DNA from: an uncultured Bariatricus sp.
GTDB taxonomy: Bacteria; Bacillota; Clostridia; Lachnospirales; Lachnospiraceae
DNA length: 25,032 nucleotides
Assembly: GCA_934320645.1 (NCBI GenBank)
Contig: CAKRFP010000038.1
Coordinates: 1-25,032, forward strand
Direction of reading: 5' to 3'
The notes under the pieces: generated by a model
Seen by the model: only the letters and a program-made list of their open reading frames with translations
Told to the model about the DNA's origin: nothing
Databases searched by the model: none
Position numbers and translations under genes: made by a program
Part shown: positions 14,113-20,907 of the stretch, piece after piece
Numbering within the stretch: the stretch's first letter is position 1
Layout of the letters: every line of letters begins with the position of its first letter

Positions 14113-15495
14113 TTACTTCCTCTCTTTTTTATTTTCCCCATTTTTGATTGCTGTCTCATCTGCTTTTGGATTCTCTTCAACAAATCTTCCATAATCATCC
14201 ACATAACTCTTTTCCCCATACTGTGAAGTCAGAAGTGGAAGCTTTTTCTTCTCCAGCATATGATTGATCAGCATTGTAATAATATAATAGATGACTGCAA
14301 ATGTAGGAACACCCATGATCATTCCTACAAATCCGAACAGTCCGCCTCCGACCAGGATTGAGAATACAACCCAGAAAGCAGACAGTCCCGTCGAATTGCC
14401 AAGAATCTTCGGTCCGATTACATTTCCGTCAAGCTGCTGCAGCACAAGAATGAAAATCAGGAAATAGAGTCCCTTGATCGGATCATTCAGTAAGATCAGG
14501 ATTGCACTCGGAATCGCACCAATATACGGTCCGAAAAACGGAATCACATTGGTCACACCGACAATTACACTGATCAGAAGTATGTACGGCATCTTCAGGA
14601 TCGTAAGTCCAAGGAAACAAAGTACCCCGATGATCATAGAATCAATGATCTTTCCGATGATAAATCCGCCAAAGATCTCGTTGCTTTTCTTTGTCAGATG
14701 CAGAATCATATTGGCATGATTGGTACGGAATACTGCATAAACGATCTTTTTACTCTGCGCGGAAAATGTCTCCTTGCTGAACAGAATGTAAATCGATACG
14801 ATCAGACCGATCAGGAAATTCAGAATCTCATTGACAAAACTGATCACTCCGACGGTCAGATTCGACATCACTTCATTGACCTTGGTCAAAAGATCCTGTT
14901 TGATCCAGTTCTGCAAAGCATCAGAACCCTGTTCTAAAAGATTCCGTGCCATAATGCCTGCCGGACTCTTGTCGGTCTGAATACTGGTAATCTTCTCTAC
15001 CACATCGCTGATCTGTCCCGGCAAGGTATAGACCATATCGCGGATACTCTTATAAAGTTCCGGGATCAGCATATTGCACAGCGCCAGGATCAAAGCAAGC
15101 AGCATAACAAGTGATGCAAGAACACCGACACTCCGCGAAACTTTCCTCGCTTTTTCCAGCGTCATCTTTTTTTTAAGCTGTGGAATCAGCCACCGGTCTA
15201 TCTGCTTTACGACCGGATTCAGCAGATAGGCGATCGCAAGTCCGTATAGGATCGGTTTCAACACATCAACCAGTTTGCTGATGCCCGCCGATATATCGTT
15301 AATCCTAAGCAAAGCAAAATAAAAGATCACACAGGCCGCAATGACTAGAAAAAAGGTAAGCCCCTTCCTGAAATGCAACAAAATCTTCGATGGTCCTCTA
15401 TTCCCAAATTCCGGACGCTTCTCATAATACGCCGCCGATTTCTTCTCTTCCGGCTGCTCCGAAACCCCTTCCTTTACATTTTCTTCTTTTTCCAT
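14113..15495 (-). CDS. AI-2E family transporter
   Basis: This 460-residue inner-membrane protein is an AI-2E (TqsA/PerM-type) permease. It has about eight hydrophobic segments, with the family signature around GVTNVIPFFGPYIGAIPSAI and the downstream QQLDGNVIGPKILG. The N-terminal ~40 residues and C-terminal ~40 residues are charged and cytoplasmic. Family members include putative autoinducer-2 exporters and sodium/proton antiporters, so the substrate is unknown. Its ribosome-binding site is weak (CAGGGA). A sigma-A promoter lies about 37 nt upstream, and metA follows after 6 nt. The pairing with metA is not an obvious functional unit. Confidence 0.92.
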   Translation of the reverse strand: MEKEENVKEGVSEQPEEKKSAAYYEKRPEFGNRGPSKILLHFRKGLTFFLVIAACVIFYFALLRINDISAGISKLVDVLKPILYGLAIAYLLNPVVKQIDRWLIPQLKKKMTLEKARKVSRSVGVLASLVMLLALILALCNMLIPELYKSIRDMVYTLPGQISDVVEKITSIQTDKSPAGIMARNLLEQGSDALQNWIKQDLLTKVNEVMSNLTVGVISFVNEILNFLIGLIVSIYILFSKETFSAQSKKIVYAVFRTNHANMILHLTKKSNEIFGGFIIGKIIDSMIIGVLCFLGLTILKMPYILLISVIVGVTNVIPFFGPYIGAIPSAILILLNDPIKGLYFLIFILVLQQLDGNVIGPKILGNSTGLSAFWVVFSILVGGGLFGFVGMIMGVPTFAVIYYIITMLINHMLEKKKLPLLTSQYGEKSYVDDYGRFVEENPKADETAIKNGENKKERK

Positions 15496-15531
15496 TTAAT
15501 TTCCCTGTCTTTCTTCAAAAGTCTAATTTAT

Positions 15532-15561
15532 ATTATACCTTCTTTCCAACTCCCTCGTCAA
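15532..15561 (-). promoter_or_regulatory. Sigma-A promoter of the AI-2E permease/metA operon
   Basis: On the minus strand TTGACG (15556-15561), an 18-nt spacer and a perfect TATAAT (15532-15537) precede the permease ATG. The stretch from here to 15752 holds no gene I can support. Confidence 0.75.
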
Positions 15562-15752
15562 CCTTCCCAACCATCCTTTTCTCTCTATCTCCCTACCTTT
15601 TTCGAATCACACTCCCCACCTGCAACTCCACACCCCAAAGATGGCTGTGGAAACCGTTCTCCTCCCAAATCATTCAACTCTCTTTTGTCTTGAAAAGCCA
15701 GAAGAAAATGAAGTCCAATCGATTTGTTTTCCATTTCCCTCGTCCCTTCCTC

Positions 15753-15790
15753 ACAAACAAAAACAGGTGCAGGAGAAACTCTCCCACACC
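15753..15790 (-). terminator. Intrinsic terminator of the DUF1540 gene
   Basis: An 11-bp stem with two G-U pairs (15766-15776 with 15780-15790) is followed on the minus strand by a T-rich tract (15753-15764 in A-rich complement). It starts 12 nt after the stop codon of the DUF1540 gene. Confidence 0.75.
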
Positions 15791-15802
15791 CATCACTTTC
15801 AT

Positions 15803-16123
15803 TTACGCGCATCCACAACTGAAAGTTGCACATTCTGTTTCATCACAGCTACCTGCCTGGCTGCCCTCCACACTGATCTTTCCTGCATGGCACTGGCATT
15901 CCTTATTGTACTGGCACTCAGTCGCCTTACAGTCGATCTTGCTTGTCGGACTCGCCTCACCGGTCACATTGCTGTAGGTACCGCTTTTTCTTTCTTCAAA
16001 GCTGTCACAGCTTGTCTCTGCAGCTTTCCGTGCAGATTTTCCTCCCACCGTAATTGCGTTCAGATCACAATAAAAATCTTTGTTGTGCATACATGTCTGT
16101 ACTGTACATTTTAATTCAGGCAT
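15803..16123 (-). CDS. DUF1540 domain protein with two cysteine-rich repeats
   Basis: This 106-residue protein holds two copies of the DUF1540 cysteine motif. Copy 1 is CTVQTCMHNKDFYCDLNAI (residues ~6-24), with a later Cys in TSCDSF. Copy 2 is CKATECQYNKECQCHAGKI, followed by TECATFSCGCA. The pattern C-x4-C-x6-C suggests metal binding; the function of the family is not established. AGGAGG precedes the ATG. The upstream sequence fits a forespore-type promoter (16153-16182), so expression in the developing spore is a reasonable inference. A terminator at 15753-15790 makes it a single-gene unit, separate from thrS 76 nt upstream. Confidence 0.9.
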   Translation of the reverse strand: MPELKCTVQTCMHNKDFYCDLNAITVGGKSARKAAETSCDSFEERKSGTYSNVTGEASPTSKIDCKATECQYNKECQCHAGKISVEGSQAGSCDETECATFSCGCA

Positions 16124-16152
16124 AATGTTACCTCCTTTTTGAAAATCAGTAT

Positions 16153-16182
16153 CATTATGCCCGAAAATTTTATTTCTTATTC
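16153..16182 (-). promoter_or_regulatory. Possible forespore (sigma-F/G-type) promoter of the DUF1540 gene
   Basis: On the minus strand GAATA (16178-16182), 15 nt and GGGCATAATG (16153-16162) fit the B. subtilis sigma-F pattern GYATA-N15/16-GGNNANAHTR, with one mismatch in the -35 part. The implied start lies about 22 nt before the ATG, which leaves just enough room for the AGGAGG site. No sigma-A alternative is evident. Confidence 0.45.
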
Positions 16183-16199
16183 AGATTTTATTTGAAGCT

Positions 16200-18131
16200 C
16201 TATTTATCGTCTTCTTTTTTTACTTCTCTTGCTGTCTTGGCCTGAATCTCCATCTTGATTGCCGCAAGGAAGTCAACCAGTGTCTTCTGTCCTTCATCCC
16301 CTTCAAAACGGCTTCTTACAGATACCAGTCCGTCCTCTTCTTCTTTTGCTCCGACAACCAGCATGTACGGGATCTTCTTCATCTGTGCTTCACGGATCTT
16401 GTATCCGATCTTCTCTGCACGTGTATCAATCTCTGCACGAACACCTGAATTGTTCAGTTCATCCAGAACCTTCTGTGCATAATCCATATATTTGTCTGAA
16501 ATCGGAAGTACCTTAACCTGTACCGGTGCAAGCCATGTCGGGAATGCTCCTGCAAAATGCTCGATCAGGATACCGATAAATCTTTCGATCGATCCGAAGA
16601 TTACACGGTGGATCATGATCGGACGATGCTTCTCACCATCTGCTCCTGTGTATTCCAGGTTAAATCTAAGCGGAAGCTGGAAATCAAGCTGGATTGTTCC
16701 ACACTGCCATGTTCTTCCGATAGAGTCTTCCAGATGGAAGTCGATCTTCGGTCCGTAGAACGCTCCGTCTCCTTCATTTACCACATATGGAAGTCCCAGA
16801 TCGTCTAATGCCCCACGGAGAGCTTCTGTAGCCATATCCCAGTCTTCATCGCTTCCCATGCTGTCTTCCGGTCTTGTAGAAAGTTCTACATGGTATTTAA
16901 ATCCAAACAGACTGTAAACTTCATTGATCAGTTTTACAACGCCTTTGATCTCATCACGTACCTGCTCTGGTGTCATGAAGATATGTGCATCATCCTGTGT
17001 AAAGCATCTTACACGCATCAGTCCATGAAGCTGTCCTGATTTTTCATGACGGTGAACCAGTCCGAGTTCTCCCATACGAAGCGGAAGGTCACGGTATGAA
17101 CGTGGTTCAGATTCATATACAAGGATTCCTCCCGGACAGTTCATCGGTTTGATTGCGAAATCTTCATCATCGATCACGGTTGTGTACATGTTATCTTTGT
17201 AGTGATCCCAGTGTCCGGATGTCTCCCAGAGATGACGGCTTAACATGATTGGTGTTGAGATTTCAACATATCCTGCTTTTTTGTGGATTTCTCTCCAGTA
17301 ATCAAGCAGCTGATTCTTCAGTTCCATTCCTTTTGGAAGGAAGAACGGGAATCCTGGTCCTTCTTCTCTCATCATGAAAAGTCCGAGTTCTTTTCCAAGT
17401 TTTCTGTGGTCACGTTTCTTTGCTTCTTCCATCATGTGCAAATATTCATCCAGTTCTGCTTTCTTTGGATAAGAAGTACCATAAACTCTCTGAAGCATCT
17501 TATTTTTTTCACTTCCACGCCAGTAAGCTCCTGCAAGGCTTGTAAGTTTGAATGCTTTTACCGGTTTTGTGCTCATCAGGTGAGGTCCTGCACAAAGATC
17601 TGTAAATTCTCCCTGTGAGTAAAAACTGATAACAGAATCTTCCGGAAGGTCTTCGATCAGTTCTACTTTGTATGGTTCATCTTTTTCTTTGAAATATGCA
17701 ATTGCCTCAGATCTTGGCATCGTATACTGCTTGATCGGAAGATCTTCCTTGACGATCTTCTTCATCTCAGCTTCGATCTTCTCCAGATCTTCTGCTACAA
17801 GCGGAGTCTCACGATCGATATCGTAATAGAATCCATCCTCAATAGAAGGTCCGATCGCAAGCTTTGTATCCGGGTACAGTCTCTTGATTGCCTGTGCCAT
17901 AATGTGGGATGTTGTGTGACGGAATGCACCTTTTCCTTTTTCATCATTGAATGTAAGAATGTTCAGCTCACAGTCTTTGTCGATCACAGTTCTTAAATCA
18001 ACAACTTCTCCGTCAACTTCTCCTGCTGTTGCAACCCTTGCAAGTCCTTCACTGATATCTTTTGCAATATCAATTACAGACATGCTCTGTGCATATTCTT
18101 TGCTTGATCCATCTTTTAATGTGATTTTCAT
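16200..18131 (-). CDS. thrS: Threonine--tRNA ligase
   Basis: This 643-residue class II aminoacyl-tRNA synthetase charges tRNA-Thr. The N-terminal TGS domain covers residues 1-62. The editing domain follows with HTTSH (His72, His76). The catalytic core contains PMNCPGGILVY, whose Cys is a zinc ligand, and the motif region LPLRMGELGLVHRHEKSGQL. A C-terminal anticodon-binding domain (APVQVKVLPISDKYMDYAQK) ends it. The length is normal. A modest AAAGGAAC site precedes the ATG. It lies 37 nt after the aldo/keto reductase gene and, with it, downstream of a T-box with an ACC (threonine) specifier, which is the expected regulator of thrS. Confidence 0.98.
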   Translation of the reverse strand: MKITLKDGSSKEYAQSMSVIDIAKDISEGLARVATAGEVDGEVVDLRTVIDKDCELNILTFNDEKGKGAFRHTTSHIMAQAIKRLYPDTKLAIGPSIEDGFYYDIDRETPLVAEDLEKIEAEMKKIVKEDLPIKQYTMPRSEAIAYFKEKDEPYKVELIEDLPEDSVISFYSQGEFTDLCAGPHLMSTKPVKAFKLTSLAGAYWRGSEKNKMLQRVYGTSYPKKAELDEYLHMMEEAKKRDHRKLGKELGLFMMREEGPGFPFFLPKGMELKNQLLDYWREIHKKAGYVEISTPIMLSRHLWETSGHWDHYKDNMYTTVIDDEDFAIKPMNCPGGILVYESEPRSYRDLPLRMGELGLVHRHEKSGQLHGLMRVRCFTQDDAHIFMTPEQVRDEIKGVVKLINEVYSLFGFKYHVELSTRPEDSMGSDEDWDMATEALRGALDDLGLPYVVNEGDGAFYGPKIDFHLEDSIGRTWQCGTIQLDFQLPLRFNLEYTGADGEKHRPIMIHRVIFGSIERFIGILIEHFAGAFPTWLAPVQVKVLPISDKYMDYAQKVLDELNNSGVRAEIDTRAEKIGYKIREAQMKKIPYMLVVGAKEEEDGLVSVRSRFEGDEGQKTLVDFLAAIKMEIQAKTAREVKKEDDK

Positions 18132-18168
18132 AGTCTTTTTGTTCCTTTCTTTATTTTATAATTTCTGA

Positions 18169-19032
18169 TTATACAACATTTTTCTGTGCAAGCTCCGGAT
18201 CCGGATGTTCTCCTGACCATCCTGCCTGTGGCATAGTTGCCAGTCTCGATACATCCTCTTCGCTGATCTCAAAATGGAACAGATCCATGTTCTGTTTCAT
18301 CCGTTCCATCGAAGATGACTTCGGAAGCGGAATGATGTCATTCTGAAGTAAAAATCTCAGACACAGCTGTGCCGGTGAAACCTGATATTTTCCTGCAAGC
18401 TCCAAAATCAGCTTATCTTCCAGAATCCGCCGTCTTCCGATCGGGCTCCATGCCTGCATCTGAATACCATGCTCTTTGCAGTACTGCACAGCAGCCTGCT
18501 GCATATAACCCGGATGCAGTTCCAGCTGGTTGACAACTGGTTTTACAGTTCCATTCTCCAGAATGTTCTTAATATGGTGCGGAAGAAAGTTGCTGAGTCC
18601 AAGTCCCCGGATTTTTCCTTCTTTCTGAAGTTCTTCCATCGCCCTCCAGGTCTCAAGATCCAGTTCTTTCCAGTTCTCACAGTCAGCCGACGGTCTTGGC
18701 CAGTGGATCAGATAGATGTCCAGATAATCGGTACCAAGTCTTTTCAGACTCTTTTCTAATGCATCCTTTGTCTGCTGATATCCCATTTCATCTTTCCACA
18801 TCTTGGATACAAGGAAGAAATCCTCTCTTGGAAGATTACTTTCACGGATCGCCTGTCCTACAAATTCTTCGGTCTGATAAAAGGATGCGGTATCAAAATA
18901 GCGATATCCTGCTTCTATGGCAGTCTTTAAAATCTCCACGTTATTCCCTTCTGCTGCTTTGTAGGTTCCAAAACCAACGCAAGGGATTTTCATATCATTG
19001 CTTAGCGAAAAACAATCGTAAATACTTTCCAT
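18169..19032 (-). CDS. Aldo/keto reductase
   Basis: This 287-residue cytosolic NAD(P)H-dependent oxidoreductase has the complete catalytic tetrad: Asp47 and Tyr52 (YFDTASFYQTEE), Lys77 (VSKMW) and His110 (LIHWPRP). IPLPKSSSMERMKQN near the C-terminus is the cofactor segment. The substrate is unknown; relatives reduce glyoxals and other aldehydes. It is a paralogue of the fragment at 1-228. It sits between the threonine T-box and thrS, 37 nt before thrS and with no terminator seen between, so it probably shares the T-box-controlled transcript. An open frame of 60 codons, running through repeat copy C, ends in a TGATG overlap with its start codon. No link to threonine metabolism is obvious. Confidence 0.94.
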   Translation of the reverse strand: MESIYDCFSLSNDMKIPCVGFGTYKAAEGNNVEILKTAIEAGYRYFDTASFYQTEEFVGQAIRESNLPREDFFLVSKMWKDEMGYQQTKDALEKSLKRLGTDYLDIYLIHWPRPSADCENWKELDLETWRAMEELQKEGKIRGLGLSNFLPHHIKNILENGTVKPVVNQLELHPGYMQQAAVQYCKEHGIQMQAWSPIGRRRILEDKLILELAGKYQVSPAQLCLRFLLQNDIIPLPKSSSMERMKQNMDLFHFEISEEDVSRLATMPQAGWSGEHPDPELAQKNVV

Positions 19033-19076
19033 CAGATCATCCTTTCTGTAAAAGCTACTGTCTGTAATTCAAGACC

Positions 19077-19149
19077 GCATATTGCACAAAAGAGTTTCAT
19101 CTCCATTGCGCAAAAAGTGAATTGGCTGAATTTCTTTTGTGCAATATGC
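19077..19149 (-). repeat. Reduced palindromic element, copy C
   Basis: A perfect 17-bp inverted repeat (19077-19093/19133-19149) that includes TTGCACAA/TTGTGCAA encloses 39 nt. On the minus strand the interior contains CCAATTCACTTTTTGCGCAA followed by TGGAGATGAAACTC. This matches the 5' half of the copy A core at all but three of 34 positions, including the ACTT bulge and the TGGA loop. The GGAANCGTG helix and the 3' half are absent. It lies between the threonine T-box terminator and the aldo/keto reductase start. Confidence 0.7.
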
Positions 19150-19194
19150 TCCTTCAAATTTTCTAATGCATCTTTTCCAGACAACTTAACTTTT

Positions 19195-19440
19195 AAAATA
19201 AAAAACCTCTGCAACAGAATATCTGCTGCAGAGGACGAGTTACTTTGTATACCCGCGGTTCCACCCCGCTTGTCCTGATCTTTGTCAGGACCTCTTTGTG
19301 GATGATAACGGTATCCAGCCGGGCTGTTTTACAGCCACTCGGAGGTGGTCTTCAAACGCTTCGGTAATAAGAGGCTCTCAGCCTAAGACCTCTCTCTCTG
19401 GGATTCTTCCCGCGCCTTACTCTTCTCTTCATCGCATTTG
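19195..19440 (-). promoter_or_regulatory. T-box riboswitch, threonine specifier (ACC)
   Basis: On the minus strand the T-box sequence GGGTGGAACCGCGGG (TGGAACCGCG at 19254-19263) is followed by a terminator, CCTCTGCAGCAG/CTGTTGCAGAGG (19206-19234), with a U-tract (19195-19205). Stem I begins GATGAAGAGAAGAGTAAGG. The specifier region reads TTGAAG-ACC-ACCTCCGAG, with ACC at 19347-19349, six nt before GAG. That spacing is the same as in the Trp T-box in this window, which supports threonine. The regulated genes are an aldo/keto reductase and then thrS. Confidence 0.92.
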
Positions 19441-19445
19441 CTAAC

Positions 19446-19473
19446 ATTATACCATGGGATTTTCATTTGTCAA
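19446..19473 (-). promoter_or_regulatory. Consensus sigma-A promoter of the Thr T-box operon
   Basis: On the minus strand a perfect TTGACA (19468-19473), a 16-nt spacer and a perfect TATAAT (19446-19451), with a TG extended -10 element, stand directly before the T-box leader. Confidence 0.9.
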
Positions 19474-19511
19474 CACGTTCAAAAAAATGTATTGAAAATT
19501 TCTATCAGAAC

Positions 19512-20021
19512 TTATTTGTTCTTACCACAGCATTTTTTATATTTTTTACCGCTTCCGCACGGACATGGATCGTTTGGATAAACTTTCTTTTCTACGTGGA
19601 TTGTACGTGCGTTTTTCTGTTCTTTATAAAGGACTCTCTTCTTTTCTTCTGTAAAGATCTTATCCCACTGTGGCAGTTCATACAGCCAGTCAGCTTTTGC
19701 ATCTACCATGTTCTTGTAAAGTAGTTCTTTATCAAAAGCAAGACTTACTTCCGTGTCCTCATCCATTGTCTCAATTGGGTTTGCCACTTTCAAACTGTCG
19801 TTGATTCCATCCAGAAATCCTGTCATTGTAAATACATTGATGCCATATTTTTCAGCAAGTTCCTTTACAGTTCCTTTTACTTCTTCGTCTGGATTCTCAA
19901 GCAGTTTTTCATAAATCTCTTTTTCAGTCTGGAAATAGGTTCCCCAGAATTTCTGCAGAGAAGCTTTATCCATCTCTTTTGAGTAAGCGGTATCTCTCCA
20001 CTGTTCTAATAATGTACTCAT
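19512..20021 (-). CDS. SEC-C metal-binding motif protein
   Basis: This 169-residue cytosolic protein ends with the SEC-C zinc-binding motif NDPCPCGSGKKYKKCCGKNK (C-x-C-x8-C-C), the motif found at the SecA C-terminus and in many stand-alone proteins. The first ~145 residues are mostly helical (LEQWRDTAYSKEMDKASLQK, then KEIYEKLLENPDEEVKGTVK). I recognise that region only as part of a conserved clostridial SEC-C protein type, and its function is unknown. AAGGAG precedes the ATG. It is followed by the promoter of the threonine T-box operon, with no strong terminator seen between. Confidence 0.9.
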   Translation of the reverse strand: MSTLLEQWRDTAYSKEMDKASLQKFWGTYFQTEKEIYEKLLENPDEEVKGTVKELAEKYGINVFTMTGFLDGINDSLKVANPIETMDEDTEVSLAFDKELLYKNMVDAKADWLYELPQWDKIFTEEKKRVLYKEQKNARTIHVEKKVYPNDPCPCGSGKKYKKCCGKNK

Positions 20022-20097
20022 ACTGTAAATTCTCCTTTTTGTTCTTTATCACTCCATATATCATACAGCATTTTCCGCCTGTTTGCAAAACATTTTC

Positions 20098-20126
20098 TTG
20101 TAGAAATTGTTTTTTATCTATATAAT
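20098..20126 (+). promoter_or_regulatory. Sigma-A promoter of the small membrane protein gene
   Basis: TTGTAG (20098-20103), a 17-nt spacer and a perfect TATAAT (20121-20126) lie about 30 nt before the ATG at 20158. Confidence 0.75.
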
Positions 20127-20157
20127 AGAGATAAAGTACAGTACGAAGGTGGTTGTT

Positions 20158-20379
20158 ATGAAAAAATTCAAACGTTTTGCAGCTCTTATATGTGCAATTC
20201 TTCTGTTCCTGATGTATGTCAGTACGCTGGTATTTGCCTTTATCGACAAGTCCAGATCATTGGGACTTCTGAAAGCCTCCGTTGCCTGCACGATTCTTGT
20301 GCCGGTTATGAGCTACGCCTACATTCTGGTTTATCGTCTGATCCACCGGAATGATGACGACTTCCACAGCGAATATTAA
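20158..20379 (+). CDS. Small two-helix membrane protein, unknown function
   Basis: This 73-residue protein has a basic start (MKKFKRF), a first membrane segment ALICAILLFLMYVSTLVFAF, a short loop with KSRS and a second segment around ACTILVPVMSYAYILVY, then a polar tail ending in DDDFHSEY. I know it only as a hypothetical protein. The start at 20158 is preceded by GAAGGTGG. The frame is open upstream to 20107, but that part overlaps the promoter. A sigma-A promoter and a strong terminator (20394-20424) make it a single-gene unit, so it is a real gene although short. Confidence 0.8.
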   Translation: MKKFKRFAALICAILLFLMYVSTLVFAFIDKSRSLGLLKASVACTILVPVMSYAYILVYRLIHRNDDDFHSEY

Positions 20380-20383
20380 CATC

Positions 20384-20542
20384 TCATACATAGAGCTCTG
20401 CCAGCATCCAGGCAGGGCTTTTTTCTTCGCCGAATATGCCGCCAAAACGCTTTTTCTCCTGCTCTCTTATCTTTTGTCGTTTATTCAAATATTCTTCCAT
20501 AGAAATAACTTCCTGTACGTGTCTGTTCTTTTCTTTCTGCAT
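20384..20542 (-). CDS. Small charged protein, 52 residues, unknown function
   Basis: A minus-strand ORF from ATG 20542 to TGA 20384-20386 encodes 52 residues. It starts MQKEKNRHVQEVISMEEYLN, continues with KRQKIREQEKKRFGGIFGEE and ends SPAWMLAELYV. AGGAGG is 9 nt before the ATG, a near-ideal ribosome-binding site. The sequence is highly charged, probably one long helix with a hydrophobic C-terminal tip. Its last third is read through the terminator hairpin of the convergent membrane-protein gene (20394-20424), so the same DNA is coding on one strand and a terminator on the other. I do not recognise a family and did not find a clear promoter. Confidence 0.65.
   Translation of the reverse strand: MQKEKNRHVQEVISMEEYLNKRQKIREQEKKRFGGIFGEEKSPAWMLAELYV
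20394..20424 (+). terminator. Intrinsic terminator of the small membrane protein gene
   Basis: A 9-bp stem with one G-U pair, AGCTCTGCC (20394-20402) with GGCAGGGCT (20411-20419), is followed by six T (20419-20424). Confidence 0.85.
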
Positions 20543-20800
20543 ATCTTGTTACCTCCTGTTTACAGTTTTTTCGTCTGTCTGCCTTCCGGACTTAACTCCC
20601 TTCCGGCATTTCCCCGACATCTTTAATATATGTTCTGGTTTTCTGATTTATGACTATTTTTTATATATTCTGATGTAAATACGAAAATGTTTGCGTCTAC
20701 ACAAATAAGCAATTTCTGCTTTTTGCCTCTCACATCTTTTATATTTTAAGAGTATACCCGTGTTCTGTGACCGTAATATGGCAATTCTCTAAAAAAATCA
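20543..20800. other. Intergenic region with no supported gene
   Basis: Upstream of the 52-residue ORF and of asnA I see only AT-rich sequence with a short inverted pair, CCGGA...TCCGG type (about 20584-20606). There is no gene with a ribosome-binding site and no clear promoter for the minus-strand ORF. Confidence 0.4.
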
Positions 20801-20840
20801 TAAGTTGTTTCTTAAGAAAATAAGCTGTTTCTTAAGGAAA
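20801..20840 (+). promoter_or_regulatory. Tandem 20-bp repeat upstream of asnA promoter, possible operator
   Basis: TAAGTTGTTTCTTAAGAAAA (20801-20820) and TAAGCTGTTTCTTAAGGAAA (20821-20840) are direct repeats that match at 18 of 20 positions. Each contains a near-perfect TTTCTTAAGAAA palindrome. The second ends 5 nt before the -35 box of asnA. Two dyads spaced by two helical turns next to a promoter suggest a dimeric regulator. Confidence 0.6.
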
Positions 20841-20845
20841 TATGA

Positions 20846-20874
20846 TTGACAACACCACGTCAATTCACTAAACT
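20846..20874 (+). promoter_or_regulatory. Sigma-A promoter of asnA
   Basis: A perfect TTGACA (20846-20851), a 17-nt spacer and TAAACT (20869-20874) lie about 33 nt before the ATG. Confidence 0.75.
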
Positions 20875-20907
20875 AGACATAGTGAGTAGTAAGAAAGGAA
20901 GAACATC

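Noticed and set aside
19032..19214. 60-codon minus-strand frame ending in a TGATG overlap with the aldo/keto reductase start
   Set aside because: Its only start is a TTG inside the T-box terminator stem with no ribosome-binding site, and it runs through repeat copy C. It is probably an accident of the open repeat sequence, although translational coupling cannot be excluded.
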